The position numbers and the translations under genes were made by a program. DNA of 64,000 nt from contig NZ_CP165727.1 in NCBI RefSeq assembly GCF_041200175.1, positions 6,265,501-6,329,500 on the forward strand. Direction: 5' to 3'. The notes below the pieces were generated by a model. The model saw only the letters and a program-made list of their open reading frames with translations, had not been told where the DNA came from and searched no databases. Source of the DNA: Streptomyces sp. R33 (GTDB lineage Bacteria > Actinomycetota > Actinomycetes > Streptomycetales > Streptomycetaceae). Positions 21,079 through 29,430 of this stretch are shown one piece after another (positions within the stretch are counted from its first letter, which is position 1; each line of letters begins with the position of its first letter).

Positions 21079-22223
21079 CAGCGGCGGCCCTTCGGGAGGC
21101 CGAGCAGGCGCTCGGCGATGATGTCGCGCTGGATCTCGTTCGTGCCCGCGTAGATCGGCCCGGCCAGCGAGAAGACCCAGGGCTCCGCCCACGCGCCCTC
21201 CGCCAGCTCCGCGTCCGCGCCCAGCAGGTCCAGCGCCGTCTCGTGCAGGGCGATGTCGTACTGCGACCAGAACACCTTGTTCAGGCTGGACTCGGCGCCG
21301 ATCCGCTCGCCCGCCGCGAACCGCGAGGCCGCGGCCCAGGTGAACAGCTCGTACGCGCGCGCCCCGACCGCCGCGTCCGCCACCCGGTTCCGCAGCGCGG
21401 TGTCCGCCGGATCCCCGGCCGCCCGCCACAGCCCGGCCAGCCGGTCCGCCGCCGCGAGGAAGCGCCCCGGCGAACGCAGCGTCAGCCCGCGCTCGTTGCC
21501 CGTCGTCGACATCGCGATCCGCCAGCCCTGCCCCGGCTCCCCGATCACGTCCGTGTCCGGTACGAAGACCTCGTCGAGGAAGAGCTCCGCGAAGGCGGGC
21601 TTCCCGTCCAGCCGGCCGATGGGCCGTACCGTCATCCCCGGCGCGCGCAGGTCGAACATCAGGTACGTCAGCCCCTGGTGCGGTTTCGCGGCCCCCGGGT
21701 CCGTACGGAAGATGCCGAACGCCCGGTCCGCGAACGCCGCCCGCGAGGACCAGGTCTTCTGCCCCGACAGCAGCCAGCCGCCCCCGGTGCGCACGGCCCG
21801 CGACGTCAGCGAGGCCAGGTCGGAGCCCGACTCCGGCTCCGACCAGGCCTGCGCCCAGATCACCTCGCCGCTCGCCATCGGCGGCAGCACCCGCGCCCTC
21901 TGCTCGGGCGTCCCGTGGTCGAAGAGGGTCGGTGCGAGGAGGCTGATGCCGTTCTGGGAGACCCGGCCGGGCGCCCCCGCCGCCCAGTACTCCTCCTCGA
22001 AGACCAGCCACCGCTCGATGTCCACGCCGCGGCCGCCGTACTCCTCGGGCCAGGACACCGCCGACCAGCGGTCCGCGTACAGCTGCGCCTCCCACTCCCG
22101 GTGCGCCGCGAAGCCCTCCGCCGTCTCCAGGGAGGGGAGGGGGGAATCCGGGACGTGGCCGGCGAGCCAGGCGCGTGCCTCGGCCCGGAAGGCCTCCACC
22201 TCCGGTGCGTGGGTCAGGTCCAT
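21078..22223 (-). CDS. Acyl-CoA dehydrogenase (FadE30-like), steroid ring degradation
   Basis: This 381-residue full-length ACAD has ADRWSAVSWPEEYGGRG in the N-terminal domain, the FAD/substrate segment WSEPESGSDLASL, GQKTWSSRAAFADRAF, and the C-terminal AGPIYAGTNEIQRDIIAERLLG that closes the FAD site. The position next to ipdF and kstR2 matches that of fadE30 in the mycobacterial KstR2 regulon, whose product dehydrogenates the CoA thioester of the hydrindane side chain. The start lies 54 bp from the candidate KstR2 operator. A FadE31-type partner of the following short subunit is the alternative. Confidence 0.88.
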   Translation of the reverse strand: MDLTHAPEVEAFRAEARAWLAGHVPDSPLPSLETAEGFAAHREWEAQLYADRWSAVSWPEEYGGRGVDIERWLVFEEEYWAAGAPGRVSQNGISLLAPTLFDHGTPEQRARVLPPMASGEVIWAQAWSEPESGSDLASLTSRAVRTGGGWLLSGQKTWSSRAAFADRAFGIFRTDPGAAKPHQGLTYLMFDLRAPGMTVRPIGRLDGKPAFAELFLDEVFVPDTDVIGEPGQGWRIAMSTTGNERGLTLRSPGRFLAAADRLAGLWRAAGDPADTALRNRVADAAVGARAYELFTWAAASRFAAGERIGAESSLNKVFWSQYDIALHETALDLLGADAELAEGAWAEPWVFSLAGPIYAGTNEIQRDIIAERLLGLPKGRR

Positions 22224-22276
22224 CAGCCGTTCGCCTCCGTCGCAGGGCCTGTGTACGCGTTCCGCCAGCAGTGTTC

Positions 22277-22296
22277 CCTAACAAGTGTTTGGTAGG
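22277..22296. promoter_or_regulatory. Candidate KstR2 operator between fadE and ipdF
   Basis: CCTAACAAGTGTTTGGTAGG is an imperfect palindrome (CCTA-n-CAA-nnnn-TTG-n-TAGG). Its core AACAAGTGTTTGGT fits the published mycobacterial KstR2 motif AnCAAGnnCTTGnT with one mismatch. It lies in the 86-bp divergent promoter space and would control both directions. A near-identical site occurs at 31814-31833. Confidence 0.75.
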
Positions 22297-22309
22297 TTAA
22301 CGTACGGCC

Positions 22310-23107
22310 ATGAGCCTGAACACCCCCAACACCCCCGGCTACGTGCCGGGTCACGGGCTGCTCCAGGGCCGCACCGCCGTCGTCACCGCCGCCGCCGGCG
22401 CCGGGATCGGCGGGGCCACCGCCCGCCGCTTCCTGGAGGAGGGCGCCCGCATCGTCATCGGCGACGCGCACGCCCGCCGCCTGAAGGAGACCGAGGACGC
22501 CCTCGCCGCCGAGTTCGGCGCCGACCGCGTCGCCTCCCTCCCCTGCGACGTCACCGACGAGGGCCAGGTCCGGGCCCTGTTCGCGCTCGCCGAGCGGGCC
22601 CACGGCCGCCTCGACGTCGTCGTCAACAACGCCGGCCTCGGCGGCACCGCCGCCCTCGTCGACATGACCGACGAACAGTGGGGGAAGGTCCTCGACGTCA
22701 CCCTGAACGGCACCTTCCGCTGCACCCGCGCCGCCCTGCAGTCACTGAAGGCCTCCCGGCGGGGCGGGGTCATCGTCAACAACGCCTCCGTCGTCGGCTG
22801 GCGCGCCCAGAGCGGCCAGGCCCACTACGCCGCCGCCAAAGCCGGCGTGATGGCGCTGACCCGCTGCGCGGCACTGGAAGCGGCCGAGTTCGGCGTCCGG
22901 ATCAACGCGGTCGCCCCGAGCCTGGCCATGCACCCGCACCTGGCGAAGGTCACCAGCGAGGAACTGCTGCGCGAGCTGACGGCCCGCGAGGCCTTCGGCC
23001 GCTACGCCGAGCCGTGGGAGGTCGCCAACGTCATCGTCTTCCTGGCCAGCGGCTACTCGTCGTACATGACCGGCGAGACCGTCTCGGTCAGCAGCCAGCG
23101 CGCCTAG
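22310..23107 (+). CDS. ipdF: SDR oxidoreductase IpdF-like (steroid C/D-ring degradation)
   Basis: This 265-residue SDR has the cofactor motif TAAAGAGIGGATARR (about 26-40), NNAGLGG, NNASVVGWRAQSGQAHYAAAK supplying Ser, Tyr and Lys, and a C-terminal SGYSSYMTGETVSVSSQ. The GHGLLQGR start and the WRAQxxQxHYAAAKAGVMALTR stretch agree with the mycobacterial Rv3559c/IpdF group, which oxidises the 5-hydroxy group of the CoA-bound hydrindane intermediate. It begins just after the candidate operator and is followed by kstR2, the same order as in Mycobacterium. Confidence 0.85.
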   Translation: MSLNTPNTPGYVPGHGLLQGRTAVVTAAAGAGIGGATARRFLEEGARIVIGDAHARRLKETEDALAAEFGADRVASLPCDVTDEGQVRALFALAERAHGRLDVVVNNAGLGGTAALVDMTDEQWGKVLDVTLNGTFRCTRAALQSLKASRRGGVIVNNASVVGWRAQSGQAHYAAAKAGVMALTRCAALEAAEFGVRINAVAPSLAMHPHLAKVTSEELLRELTAREAFGRYAEPWEVANVIVFLASGYSSYMTGETVSVSSQRA

Positions 23108-23187
23108 GGGATGCCCTTCGCACGCGCCGGCCGCCGCTCGCTGATCCGGCCCGACCGGCAAGGCACCCCCTGGCCCAGAATGGGCCC

Positions 23188-23835
23188 GTGCCAACGAACC
23201 GACCGACGAACCAGCCGACCCGGCCGACACCCAAGAAGAAGCCCCAGGTGACGGCCACGCCCGAGCGCCGCCGCGAGCTCCTCGACACCGCCGCCGAGGT
23301 CTTCGCCGCGCAGGGCTACAACGCCACCACCGTCCGCAAGATCGCCGACGCCGCCGGCATGCTCGCCGGCAGCCTCTACTACCACTTCGATTCCAAGGAA
23401 TCGATGCTCGACGAGATCCTCTCGGCCTTCCTGAACGAGCTCTGGCAGGGCTACGACACCGTCCTCGCCGCCGGCCTCGGCCCGAGGGAGACCATCGAGG
23501 CCCTCGTCACCGAGTCCTTCCGGGAGATCGACCGGCACCGCGCCGCCGTCGCGATCTACCAGAAGGAGTCCCGCGCCCTCTGCGTGCAGCCCCGCTTCCA
23601 CTACCTGTCCGACTCGCAGCAGAAGTTCGAGAAGGCCTGGCTGGGGACGCTGGAGCGCGGGGTCGCCGCCCAGGTCTTCCGCGCCGACCTCGACATCCGC
23701 CTCACCTACCGCTTCGTGCGCGACACGGTGTGGGTGGCGGCGTCCTGGTACCGGCCGGGAGGACAGCACAGCCCCGAGGAGATCGCCCGCCAGTACCTCT
23801 CGATGGTGCTGGACGGGATCGCCGTGCGTACGTAA
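23188..23835 (+). CDS. kstR2: TetR family regulator KstR2 (steroid ring-degradation repressor)
   Basis: This 215-residue protein has a basic, Thr/Pro/Lys-rich N-terminal tail and then a TetR DNA-binding domain: RRELLDTAAEVFAAQGY, ATTVRKIADAAGMLAGSLYYHF, DSKESMLDEIL. The ligand domain carries VAIYQKESRALCVQPRFHYL and RFVRDTVWVAASWYRPGG, segments shared with mycobacterial KstR2, which represses the HIP-degradation genes and is released by the CoA thioester of HIP. The GTG start at 23188 fits the frame; no operator lies directly upstream, so it is likely read from the ipdF promoter and autoregulated there. Confidence 0.88.
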   Translation: MPTNRPTNQPTRPTPKKKPQVTATPERRRELLDTAAEVFAAQGYNATTVRKIADAAGMLAGSLYYHFDSKESMLDEILSAFLNELWQGYDTVLAAGLGPRETIEALVTESFREIDRHRAAVAIYQKESRALCVQPRFHYLSDSQQKFEKAWLGTLERGVAAQVFRADLDIRLTYRFVRDTVWVAASWYRPGGQHSPEEIARQYLSMVLDGIAVRT

Positions 23836-23854
23836 CCCGATCCGAGGAGTCCCG

Positions 23855-25012
23855 ATGCCCGAGGCCTACATAGTCGAAGCGGTACGCACGCCCGTGGGGC
23901 GGCGTAAAGGGGGCCTGTCCGCGGTCCACCCGGCCGACCTGGGCGCGCACGTCCTGAAGGCGCTGGTCGAGCGGTCCGGGGTGGACCCGGCCGCCGTCGA
24001 GGACGTGGTCTTCGGCTGCCTGGACACGGTGGGCCCGCAGGCCGGGGACATCGCCCGCACCGCATGGCTGGCGGCGGGGCTGCCAGAGGAAGTGCCGGGC
24101 GTCACGGTGGACCGCCAGTGCGGCTCCTCGCAGCAGGCCGTCCACTTCGCGGCGCAGGGCGTGCTCTCCGGGACCCAGGACCTGGTCGTGGCCGGCGGGA
24201 CCCAGAACATGTCGATGATCCCGATCGCCTTCGCGTCCCGGCAGGCGGCGCAGCCGCTCGGCCTCACGGAGGGCCCGTACGCGGGCAGCGAGGGCTGGCG
24301 GGCCCGGTACGGGGACGCGCCGGTGAACCAGTTCCACGGCGCCGAGCTGATCGCGCAGAAGTGGGGCATCACGCGCCGCGCCATGGAGGCATTCGCGCTG
24401 CGGTCCCACCAGCGGGCCCTGCGCGCGATCGACGAGGGCCGCTTCGAGCGCGAGACCGTCGCGTACGGGGACGTCCGGGCCGACGAGGGCCCGCGCCGGG
24501 ACACCACCCTGGAGAAGATGGCGGGCCTGCGGCCGGTGGCCGAGGGCGGCACGATCACGGCGGCCGTCTCCTCGCAGGTCTCGGACGGCGCGGCGGCGAT
24601 GCTGATCGCCTCCGAGCGGGCCGTCGCCGAACACGGCCTGCGGCCGCGGGCCCGCATCCACCACCTGTCCGTACGCGGCGAGGACCCCATCCGGATGCTG
24701 TCGGCGCCGATCCCGGCGACGGCGCACGCGCTGAAGAAGACCGGCATGTCGCTGGACGACATCGACCTCGTGGAGATCAACGAGGCGTTCGCCCCGGTCG
24801 TCCTGGCCTGGCTGAAGGAGACCGGCGCCGACCCCGAACGGGTGAACGTCAACGGCGGGGCCATCGCGTTGGGCCATCCGCTGGGCGCCACGGGAGTGAA
24901 ACTGATGACCACGCTGCTCCACGAGCTGGAGCGGACGGGGGGCCGCTACGGGCTGCAGACCATGTGCGAGGGCGGCGGCCAGGCCAACGTCACCATCATC
25001 GAGCGGCTGTAG
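23855..25012 (+). CDS. fadA6: Thiolase FadA6-like (steroid C/D-ring beta-oxidation)
   Basis: This 385-residue thiolase has the acyl-accepting Cys 89 in VDRQCGSSQQA, NEAFAPVVLAWLKE, GGAIALGHPLGATG with the catalytic His, and MCEGGGQANV with the second Cys. Segments LAAGLPEEVPGVTVDRQCGS and RPRARIHH match FadA6 of Mycobacterium very closely. FadA6 cleaves the beta-keto CoA products formed after the C and D rings are opened, releasing acetyl-CoA. It lies 19 bp after kstR2 with GAGGAG upstream, and is the last gene of ipdF-kstR2-fadA6. Confidence 0.9.
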   Translation: MPEAYIVEAVRTPVGRRKGGLSAVHPADLGAHVLKALVERSGVDPAAVEDVVFGCLDTVGPQAGDIARTAWLAAGLPEEVPGVTVDRQCGSSQQAVHFAAQGVLSGTQDLVVAGGTQNMSMIPIAFASRQAAQPLGLTEGPYAGSEGWRARYGDAPVNQFHGAELIAQKWGITRRAMEAFALRSHQRALRAIDEGRFERETVAYGDVRADEGPRRDTTLEKMAGLRPVAEGGTITAAVSSQVSDGAAAMLIASERAVAEHGLRPRARIHHLSVRGEDPIRMLSAPIPATAHALKKTGMSLDDIDLVEINEAFAPVVLAWLKETGADPERVNVNGGAIALGHPLGATGVKLMTTLLHELERTGGRYGLQTMCEGGGQANVTIIERL

Positions 25013-25148
25013 CGCACGGCCCCGGCGCCGTGGCCGGGGGGTCCGCCCCCGGTCCCGCGCAGGTCGCCCGCGGAAGGGGCTGGGATGCCCGCGCCGAGGT
25101 GTGCTAGCTTTAGCAGCGTTGCAGTTGTGGTACCCATGAACTTTATGT

Positions 25149-25176
25149 GCGCCTGACGGGAATGTTCCTCAGGCGC
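25149..25176 (+). terminator. Terminator-like hairpin in the cold-shock gene leader
   Basis: GCGCCTGA pairs with TCAGGCGC, and the loop can extend with GGAA/TTCC. TTTTATTGTTTT follows immediately, the most intrinsic-terminator-like sequence in the window. It lies 62 bp before the csp ATG. It could end the fadA6 transcript or act as a conditional attenuator or thermosensor in the csp 5' leader. A -35-like TTGCAG (25119-25124) with TTTATG 17 bp on may be the csp promoter. Confidence 0.65.
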
Positions 25177-25237
25177 TTTTATTGTTTTGCCGGACTCTCC
25201 GGATGGGGCCCTTTGCCGCCTATTCAGGAGATTCAAA

Positions 25238-25444
25238 ATGGCACTTGGCACCGTGAAGTGGTTCAACTCGGAAAAGGGCTTCGGCTTCATCGAGCAGGAC
25301 GGTGGCGGTCCGGACGTGTTCGCCCACTACTCGAACATCGCCACCCAGGGCTTCCGTGAGCTCACCGAGGGTCAGCGCGTCTCGTTCGACGTGACCCAGG
25401 GCCAGAAGGGCCCCCAGGCGGAGAACATCCTCCCCGCCAACTAA
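25238..25444 (+). CDS. Cold-shock protein (CspA family)
   Basis: This 68-residue single OB-fold protein contains both RNA-binding motifs: KGFGFI (RNP1) and VFAHYS (RNP2-like VFxH). The start MALGTVKWFNSEKGFG is standard and has CAGGAG 7 nt upstream. It binds single-stranded RNA or DNA and helps translation at low temperature or during growth transitions. A long structured leader precedes it and a strong terminator follows. The next gene is a DEAD-box helicase, a functionally related RNA chaperone. Confidence 0.95.
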   Translation: MALGTVKWFNSEKGFGFIEQDGGGPDVFAHYSNIATQGFRELTEGQRVSFDVTQGQKGPQAENILPAN

Positions 25445-25456
25445 GTACTTCAGCAT

Positions 25457-25490
25457 GCCGGGGTCCGCACCGCGAGGTGCGGGCCCCGGC
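25457..25490 (+). terminator. Terminator of the cold-shock gene
   Basis: A 15-bp stem GCCGGGGTCCGCACC / GGTGCGGGCCCCGGC (one T-G wobble) is closed by a GCGA tetraloop, 12 bp after the csp stop codon, and followed by TTGTCTGCTGTTT. It may be leaky towards the downstream helicase. Confidence 0.85.
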
Positions 25491-25545
25491 TTGTCTGCTG
25501 TTTCGACCTTTGTTTTACCTGCCGGTTTCAGGAGGGCTTTCTCGC

Positions 25546-27225
25546 ATGACCAGCTCCAGCTCCGCACGACCCAGCCGCCGCCCCACCCGGGGTCGAGGTG
25601 CGGCACAGGGACGTCCGAAGGCTGGCGCGGGACGGCAGAAGTCCGCCCCCGTCGCCCGGCCCCAAGAATTCACCATGCCCGAACCTCTGACCCCGGCCCT
25701 GCCGCCGGTGGCCGCGTTCGAGGACATGGGCATGCCCGAGGCGCTGCTGAAGACCCTCGCCGCCCAGGGCGTCACCGAGCCGTTCCCGATCCAGTCCGCG
25801 ACGCTGCCGAACTCGCTCGCCGGCCGTGACCTGCTCGGCCGCGGCCGTACCGGCTCCGGCAAGACGCTGGCCTTCGGCCTGGCGCTGCTGGCCCGTACCA
25901 CCGGCCGCCGCGCACAGCCGAAGCAGCCGCTCGCGCTGGTCCTCGTACCGACCCGTGAGCTCGCGCAGCAGGTGACCGACGCCCTGGCCCCGTACGCCAC
26001 GGCCGTCAACCTGCGCATCGCGACCGTCGTCGGCGGCATGTCGATCAACCGGCAGTCGGGCGCGCTGCGCCGCGGCGCCGAGGTGCTCGTCGCCACTCCC
26101 GGCCGCCTGAAGGACCTCATCGACCGCGGTGACGCCGACCTCTCGCAGGTCGCGATCACGGTCCTCGACGAGGCCGACCAGATGACCGACATGGGCTTCA
26201 TGCCGCAGGTCACCGCACTGCTCAAGCAGGTCGAGCCCGAGGGCCAGACCATGCTGTTCTCGGCGACCCTCGACAAGAACATCGACAAGCTCGTCAAGAT
26301 GTTCCTGCACGACCCGGTCGCCTTCTCCGTCGACCCGTCCGCCGGCGCGGTCAGCACGATGGAGCACCACGTCCTGTACGTCATGGACGAGACCGACAAG
26401 AAGGCCGTGGCCACGCGCATAGCCGCTCGCGACGGCCGGGTGATCATGTTCGTGGACACCAAGCGCGGTGTCGACCGCATGGTCAAGAAGCTCCTGGCGG
26501 ACGGCGTCCGCGCTTCCGGCCTGCACGGCGGCCGCTCGCAGCCGCAGCGCAACCGGACCCTGGACTGGTTCAAGACCGGCGAGGTCACCGCGCTGATCGC
26601 CACGAACGTGGCCGCGCGCGGCATCCACATCGACGACCTCGACCTGGTCGTCAACATCGACCCGCCGACCGACCACAAGGACTACCTGCACCGTGGCGGC
26701 CGTACCGCCCGCGCCGGCGAGTCCGGCAGCGTGGTCACCCTGGTGCTCCCCGACCAGAAGCGGGACATGTCCCGCCTGATGTCGGACGCCGGGATCTCCC
26801 CGCGCACCGCGCAGATCAAGTCCTCCGACGAGGAGCTGTCCCGGCTCACCGGCGCCAAGGAGCCCTCGGGCATCCCCGTGGTCCTCGAGGTGCCGCAGCA
26901 GCCGGCCCCGGCGGGCCGGCGCTCCGGCGGCCAGGGCGGCGGCAGCGGCCGTTCCGCGAACCCGCGCCGCCGCTCCGGCGGGTCCTCCGCCGCGCAGGGC
27001 GGCGCTGCGCCGGCCGGCGGCGGCGAGGGCCGTTCGCGTCGGGCCCGCTCCGGCGCAGGCCAGGGCGGTGGCGGCCAGACCGGCGCCCGCGGCCAGGGCG
27101 GCCAGGGCGCCGCACGCGGTCAGGGTGGCGGCGGCCAGGGCGGTTCCCGCTCCGGCGGTGCTCCGGCCGGCGCGCGTCGCCGCTCGGGCGGCGGGCGTCC
27201 CGCGGCGGGGCGCACCAGCTCCTGA
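25546..27225 (+). CDS. DEAD-box ATP-dependent RNA helicase
   Basis: This 559-residue protein has a basic N-terminal tail, then the helicase core: motif I GRGRTGSGKT, Ia PTRELAQQ, Ib TPGR, II VLDEADQM, III SAT, V AARGIHIDDLDLVVN and VI HRGGRTARAG. The last 120 residues or so are a low-complexity Gly/Arg/Ser-rich tail (repeats of GGQGG, RRRSGG), typical of RNA-binding tails. The start at 25546 has CAGGAGGG upstream. Such enzymes unwind structured RNA and often act in cold adaptation or ribosome assembly, in keeping with the adjacent csp gene. Confidence 0.95.
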   Translation: MTSSSSARPSRRPTRGRGAAQGRPKAGAGRQKSAPVARPQEFTMPEPLTPALPPVAAFEDMGMPEALLKTLAAQGVTEPFPIQSATLPNSLAGRDLLGRGRTGSGKTLAFGLALLARTTGRRAQPKQPLALVLVPTRELAQQVTDALAPYATAVNLRIATVVGGMSINRQSGALRRGAEVLVATPGRLKDLIDRGDADLSQVAITVLDEADQMTDMGFMPQVTALLKQVEPEGQTMLFSATLDKNIDKLVKMFLHDPVAFSVDPSAGAVSTMEHHVLYVMDETDKKAVATRIAARDGRVIMFVDTKRGVDRMVKKLLADGVRASGLHGGRSQPQRNRTLDWFKTGEVTALIATNVAARGIHIDDLDLVVNIDPPTDHKDYLHRGGRTARAGESGSVVTLVLPDQKRDMSRLMSDAGISPRTAQIKSSDEELSRLTGAKEPSGIPVVLEVPQQPAPAGRRSGGQGGGSGRSANPRRRSGGSSAAQGGAAPAGGGEGRSRRARSGAGQGGGGQTGARGQGGQGAARGQGGGGQGGSRSGGAPAGARRRSGGGRPAAGRTSS

Positions 27226-27246
27226 CACCCGTTGACGAGAAGTCCC

Positions 27247-27283
27247 GTACGCCGGGCGGCGCGAGGTGCGCCGCCCGGCGTAC
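27247..27283. terminator. Bidirectional terminator between helicase and phosphatase genes
   Basis: A perfect 16-bp stem GTACGCCGGGCGGCGC / GCGCCGCCCGGCGTAC has a 5-nt loop and lies between two convergent genes (ends at 27225 and 27314). It can terminate transcription from both sides. Confidence 0.85.
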
Positions 27284-27313
27284 TGCTGTCCGGCCGATGC
27301 CCCGGCTGCCGAG

Positions 27314-28246
27314 CTAGCGGACCAGCTTCGTCTGGAGTTTCGCGAGCGTCCGCAGGTCCAGGCCGAGGCCGTCCGTGAGGTAGCCGTAGAAGCTGCCGTA
27401 GTCGGCGGCCAGTTGTGCGGTCGCCGCGTCCAGGTAGTCCTGGCGGACCTCCTGGAGCGGGATCAGCAGGTCCGGGTTCTGCATCCGCCCGGACTGCTTC
27501 AGGCCCGCCCGCACCTGCGCGTCGTACGCGGCGCGGAACGTGTTCGACGCGAGGTAGTCGCGCTCGGCCGTCTCCTCGGGGACGGCCAGGGCGCGCAGCA
27601 GGACGTAACTCATCCAGCCCGTCCGGTCCTTGCCCGAGGTGCAGTGGTACAGGAGCGGGTCCTGGCCGCCGTCCGCGATCTCCCGTACCGTCGCCGCGAA
27701 CTGCGCCCGGTTCTCGGGGCTGGTCACGAAGGTGCGGTAGATGTCGCGCATGTAGGCCTCGGCGCGGCCGCCTCCGAGCATCTGCTCCTGCGTGGCGGGG
27801 TCGCCGCTGGAGATCGCGCCGACGAGCGTCCCGTACAGGCCGAGGTCGCTGACGGGGCGGGAGGTGGCGGTGAGCCCCGCGGGCAGCCGGTCGGCGCCGT
27901 CGTACCGGAGCTCCATGGGGATGCGGAAATCGACGACCTTCGTGAGGCCGAGACCGGAGACGGTGGTGATGTCTCCTTGCGTCAGCTTGCTGAGCGCGTC
28001 GGAGCGGTAGACCAGGCCCTGGCGGACCTGACCGCCGGTCCAGGTGCGGTAGCCGCCCAGGTCGCGGACGTTGACCGCGCCCTGGAGGGGGATCTGGCGA
28101 ATCGTTTCCGCCTGCTGGTGGTACCGGCCGGCGGCGGTGGCGCCCGCCGCCGGCGCGGCAGAGGCGGCGGAGGCGGCGGGCAGGGTGCCGAGGGCGAGAG
28201 CGGAAGCGAGCACCGCGGTCACCAGGCGGATTCGGGCACGGCTCAT
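27314..28246 (-). CDS. Secreted tyrosine/serine phosphatase-like protein (HCX5R)
   Basis: This 310-residue protein has a signal peptide (MSRARIRLVTAVLASALALG, cleavage near AASAAP). The mature part opens with IPLQGAVNVRDLGGY, the tyrosine-phosphatase 3 (IphP-like) family start. The active-site loop HCTSGKDRTG gives the C(X)5R signature with the catalytic Cys. Such exported enzymes hydrolyse phosphate monoesters or phosphoproteins. The start is set by CAGGAG 9 nt upstream. It lies 31 bp after ipdC on the same strand and may be read through from the ipd operon, but it has no known role in steroid breakdown. Confidence 0.88.
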   Translation of the reverse strand: MSRARIRLVTAVLASALALGTLPAASAASAAPAAGATAAGRYHQQAETIRQIPLQGAVNVRDLGGYRTWTGGQVRQGLVYRSDALSKLTQGDITTVSGLGLTKVVDFRIPMELRYDGADRLPAGLTATSRPVSDLGLYGTLVGAISSGDPATQEQMLGGGRAEAYMRDIYRTFVTSPENRAQFAATVREIADGGQDPLLYHCTSGKDRTGWMSYVLLRALAVPEETAERDYLASNTFRAAYDAQVRAGLKQSGRMQNPDLLIPLQEVRQDYLDAATAQLAADYGSFYGYLTDGLGLDLRTLAKLQTKLVR

Positions 28247-28277
28247 CGGTGGCGACTCCTGAGGAGGAGAAGGGGGA

Positions 28278-29426
28278 TCACCCTGGTGGTGGCAGGGCGT
28301 CGAGCGGGTGCGGGTGCGGGTGCGGGTGCGGGTGCGGACGTGGTGAGTGCGCACGTTCGCCGTGCAGGCGTTCCAGCCGTGCCAGCACGGTGTGTGCCTC
28401 GGCCATGACGCGGGCGACGAGCTCCGCACAGGACGGCAGATCCTCGATCACCCCCGCGACCTGGCCCGATGCCATGACGCCGAGGTCCGTACGGCCCTCG
28501 ACCATGGACGCCTTGAGGAGCATGGGGGTGTTCGCGGCGAGCAGGACCTGGCTCCAGGACAGGTCCTTGCCGTGTTTCATCGCGAGGCCGTCGCGCACCA
28601 TCTGCGGCCAGGACAGCCCGGAGAGCCTGCGGAAGGCGGCCGCGTGCCGGACCGCCCGGGCCAGCGCCCGGGTACGGCCCGCCCGCTCGAGGGACGCGAC
28701 CAGCTCGGTGCGCAGCATCCGGTGCGGCAGCCCGTCCACGGCCGTCGTCACGGTGACGTCCTTGACGCCTGCCGCGAGGTACCGGGCCTTGACCGCGTCC
28801 GGGACGGTGGAGTCCGAGGTCAGCAGGAAGCGGGTGCCCATGGCGATGCCCGCAGCCCCGTACGACAGCGCGGCGACCAGCCCGCGGCCGTCGTGGAAGC
28901 CGCCTGCCGCGACCACCGGGATGTCCACCGCATCGACCACCTGGGGCAGCAGTACCGTCGTGGCCACGTCCCCGGTGTGCCCGCCGCCCTCGCCGCCCTG
29001 CACGATCACCGCGTCGGCCCCCCACGCCGCGACCTTCTCGGCGTGCCGCCGGGCCCCGATCGACGGGATCACGACCACACCCGCGTCCTTGAGCTGTGCA
29101 ATCAGCTCCTTCGACGGCGCGAGCGCGAACGAGGCGACCCGTACGCCCTCGTCGATGATCAGCCGGACGCGCTCGGCGGCGTCCCCCGCGTCCGCGCGGA
29201 GGTTGACCCCGAACGGGGCCTCCGTACGGGACCTGACCTCGCGGACCGCCGCACGCAGCTCGTCCACGGTCATCGTGGCCGAGGCCAGGATGCCGAGGGC
29301 GCCCGCGTTGGCGGCGCCCGAGACCAGCCGGGGCCCGGCCACCCAGCCCATGCCCGTCTGCACGATCGGGTGCTCGACACCGACCAGTTCCGTGAACGGC
29401 GTCCGCATCGACATCGACATCGCCAT
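28278..29426 (-). CDS. ipdC: IpdC, NAD(P)H-dependent nitronate monooxygenase-family reductase (steroid ring degradation)
   Basis: The 382-residue TIM-barrel FMN protein begins RTPFTELVGVEHPIVQTGM, with GGEGGGHTG and AAGGFHDGRGLVAALSYGA binding the flavin phosphate. It would usually be called 2-nitropropane dioxygenase, but segments such as ATMTVDELRAAV, RFLLTSDSTVPDAV and ASGQVAGVIEDLPSC and the gene order match mycobacterial IpdC (Rv3553), a flavin reductase of the C/D-ring pathway. Four in-frame ATGs (29426, 29420, 29414, 29408) make the start uncertain; GAGG fits the second best. The C-terminus carries an unusual run of His-Pro pairs from a hexanucleotide repeat. Confidence 0.88.
   Translation of the reverse strand: MAMSMSMRTPFTELVGVEHPIVQTGMGWVAGPRLVSGAANAGALGILASATMTVDELRAAVREVRSRTEAPFGVNLRADAGDAAERVRLIIDEGVRVASFALAPSKELIAQLKDAGVVVIPSIGARRHAEKVAAWGADAVIVQGGEGGGHTGDVATTVLLPQVVDAVDIPVVAAGGFHDGRGLVAALSYGAAGIAMGTRFLLTSDSTVPDAVKARYLAAGVKDVTVTTAVDGLPHRMLRTELVASLERAGRTRALARAVRHAAAFRRLSGLSWPQMVRDGLAMKHGKDLSWSQVLLAANTPMLLKASMVEGRTDLGVMASGQVAGVIEDLPSCAELVARVMAEAHTVLARLERLHGERAHSPRPHPHPHPHPHPLDALPPPG
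28304..28337. repeat. Hexanucleotide microsatellite (GCGGGT, about 5.7 copies) inside ipdC
   Basis: GCGGGT is repeated without error about 5.7 times. On the coding strand of ipdC it reads as alternating CAC and CCG codons, giving a poly-(His-Pro) stretch near the C-terminus. The unit is a multiple of three, so slippage would change tail length without a frameshift. Confidence 0.95.
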
Positions 29427-29430
29427 CGCC

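Noticed and set aside
28304..28337. CRISPR-like repeat
   Set aside because: The six-base unit has no spacers and is coding sequence; it is a microsatellite.
28278..29426. Generic nitronate monooxygenase (2-nitropropane dioxygenase) for nitroalkane detoxification
   Set aside because: The gene is inside an ipd operon in mycobacterial order and matches IpdC, so a steroid-pathway role is more likely.
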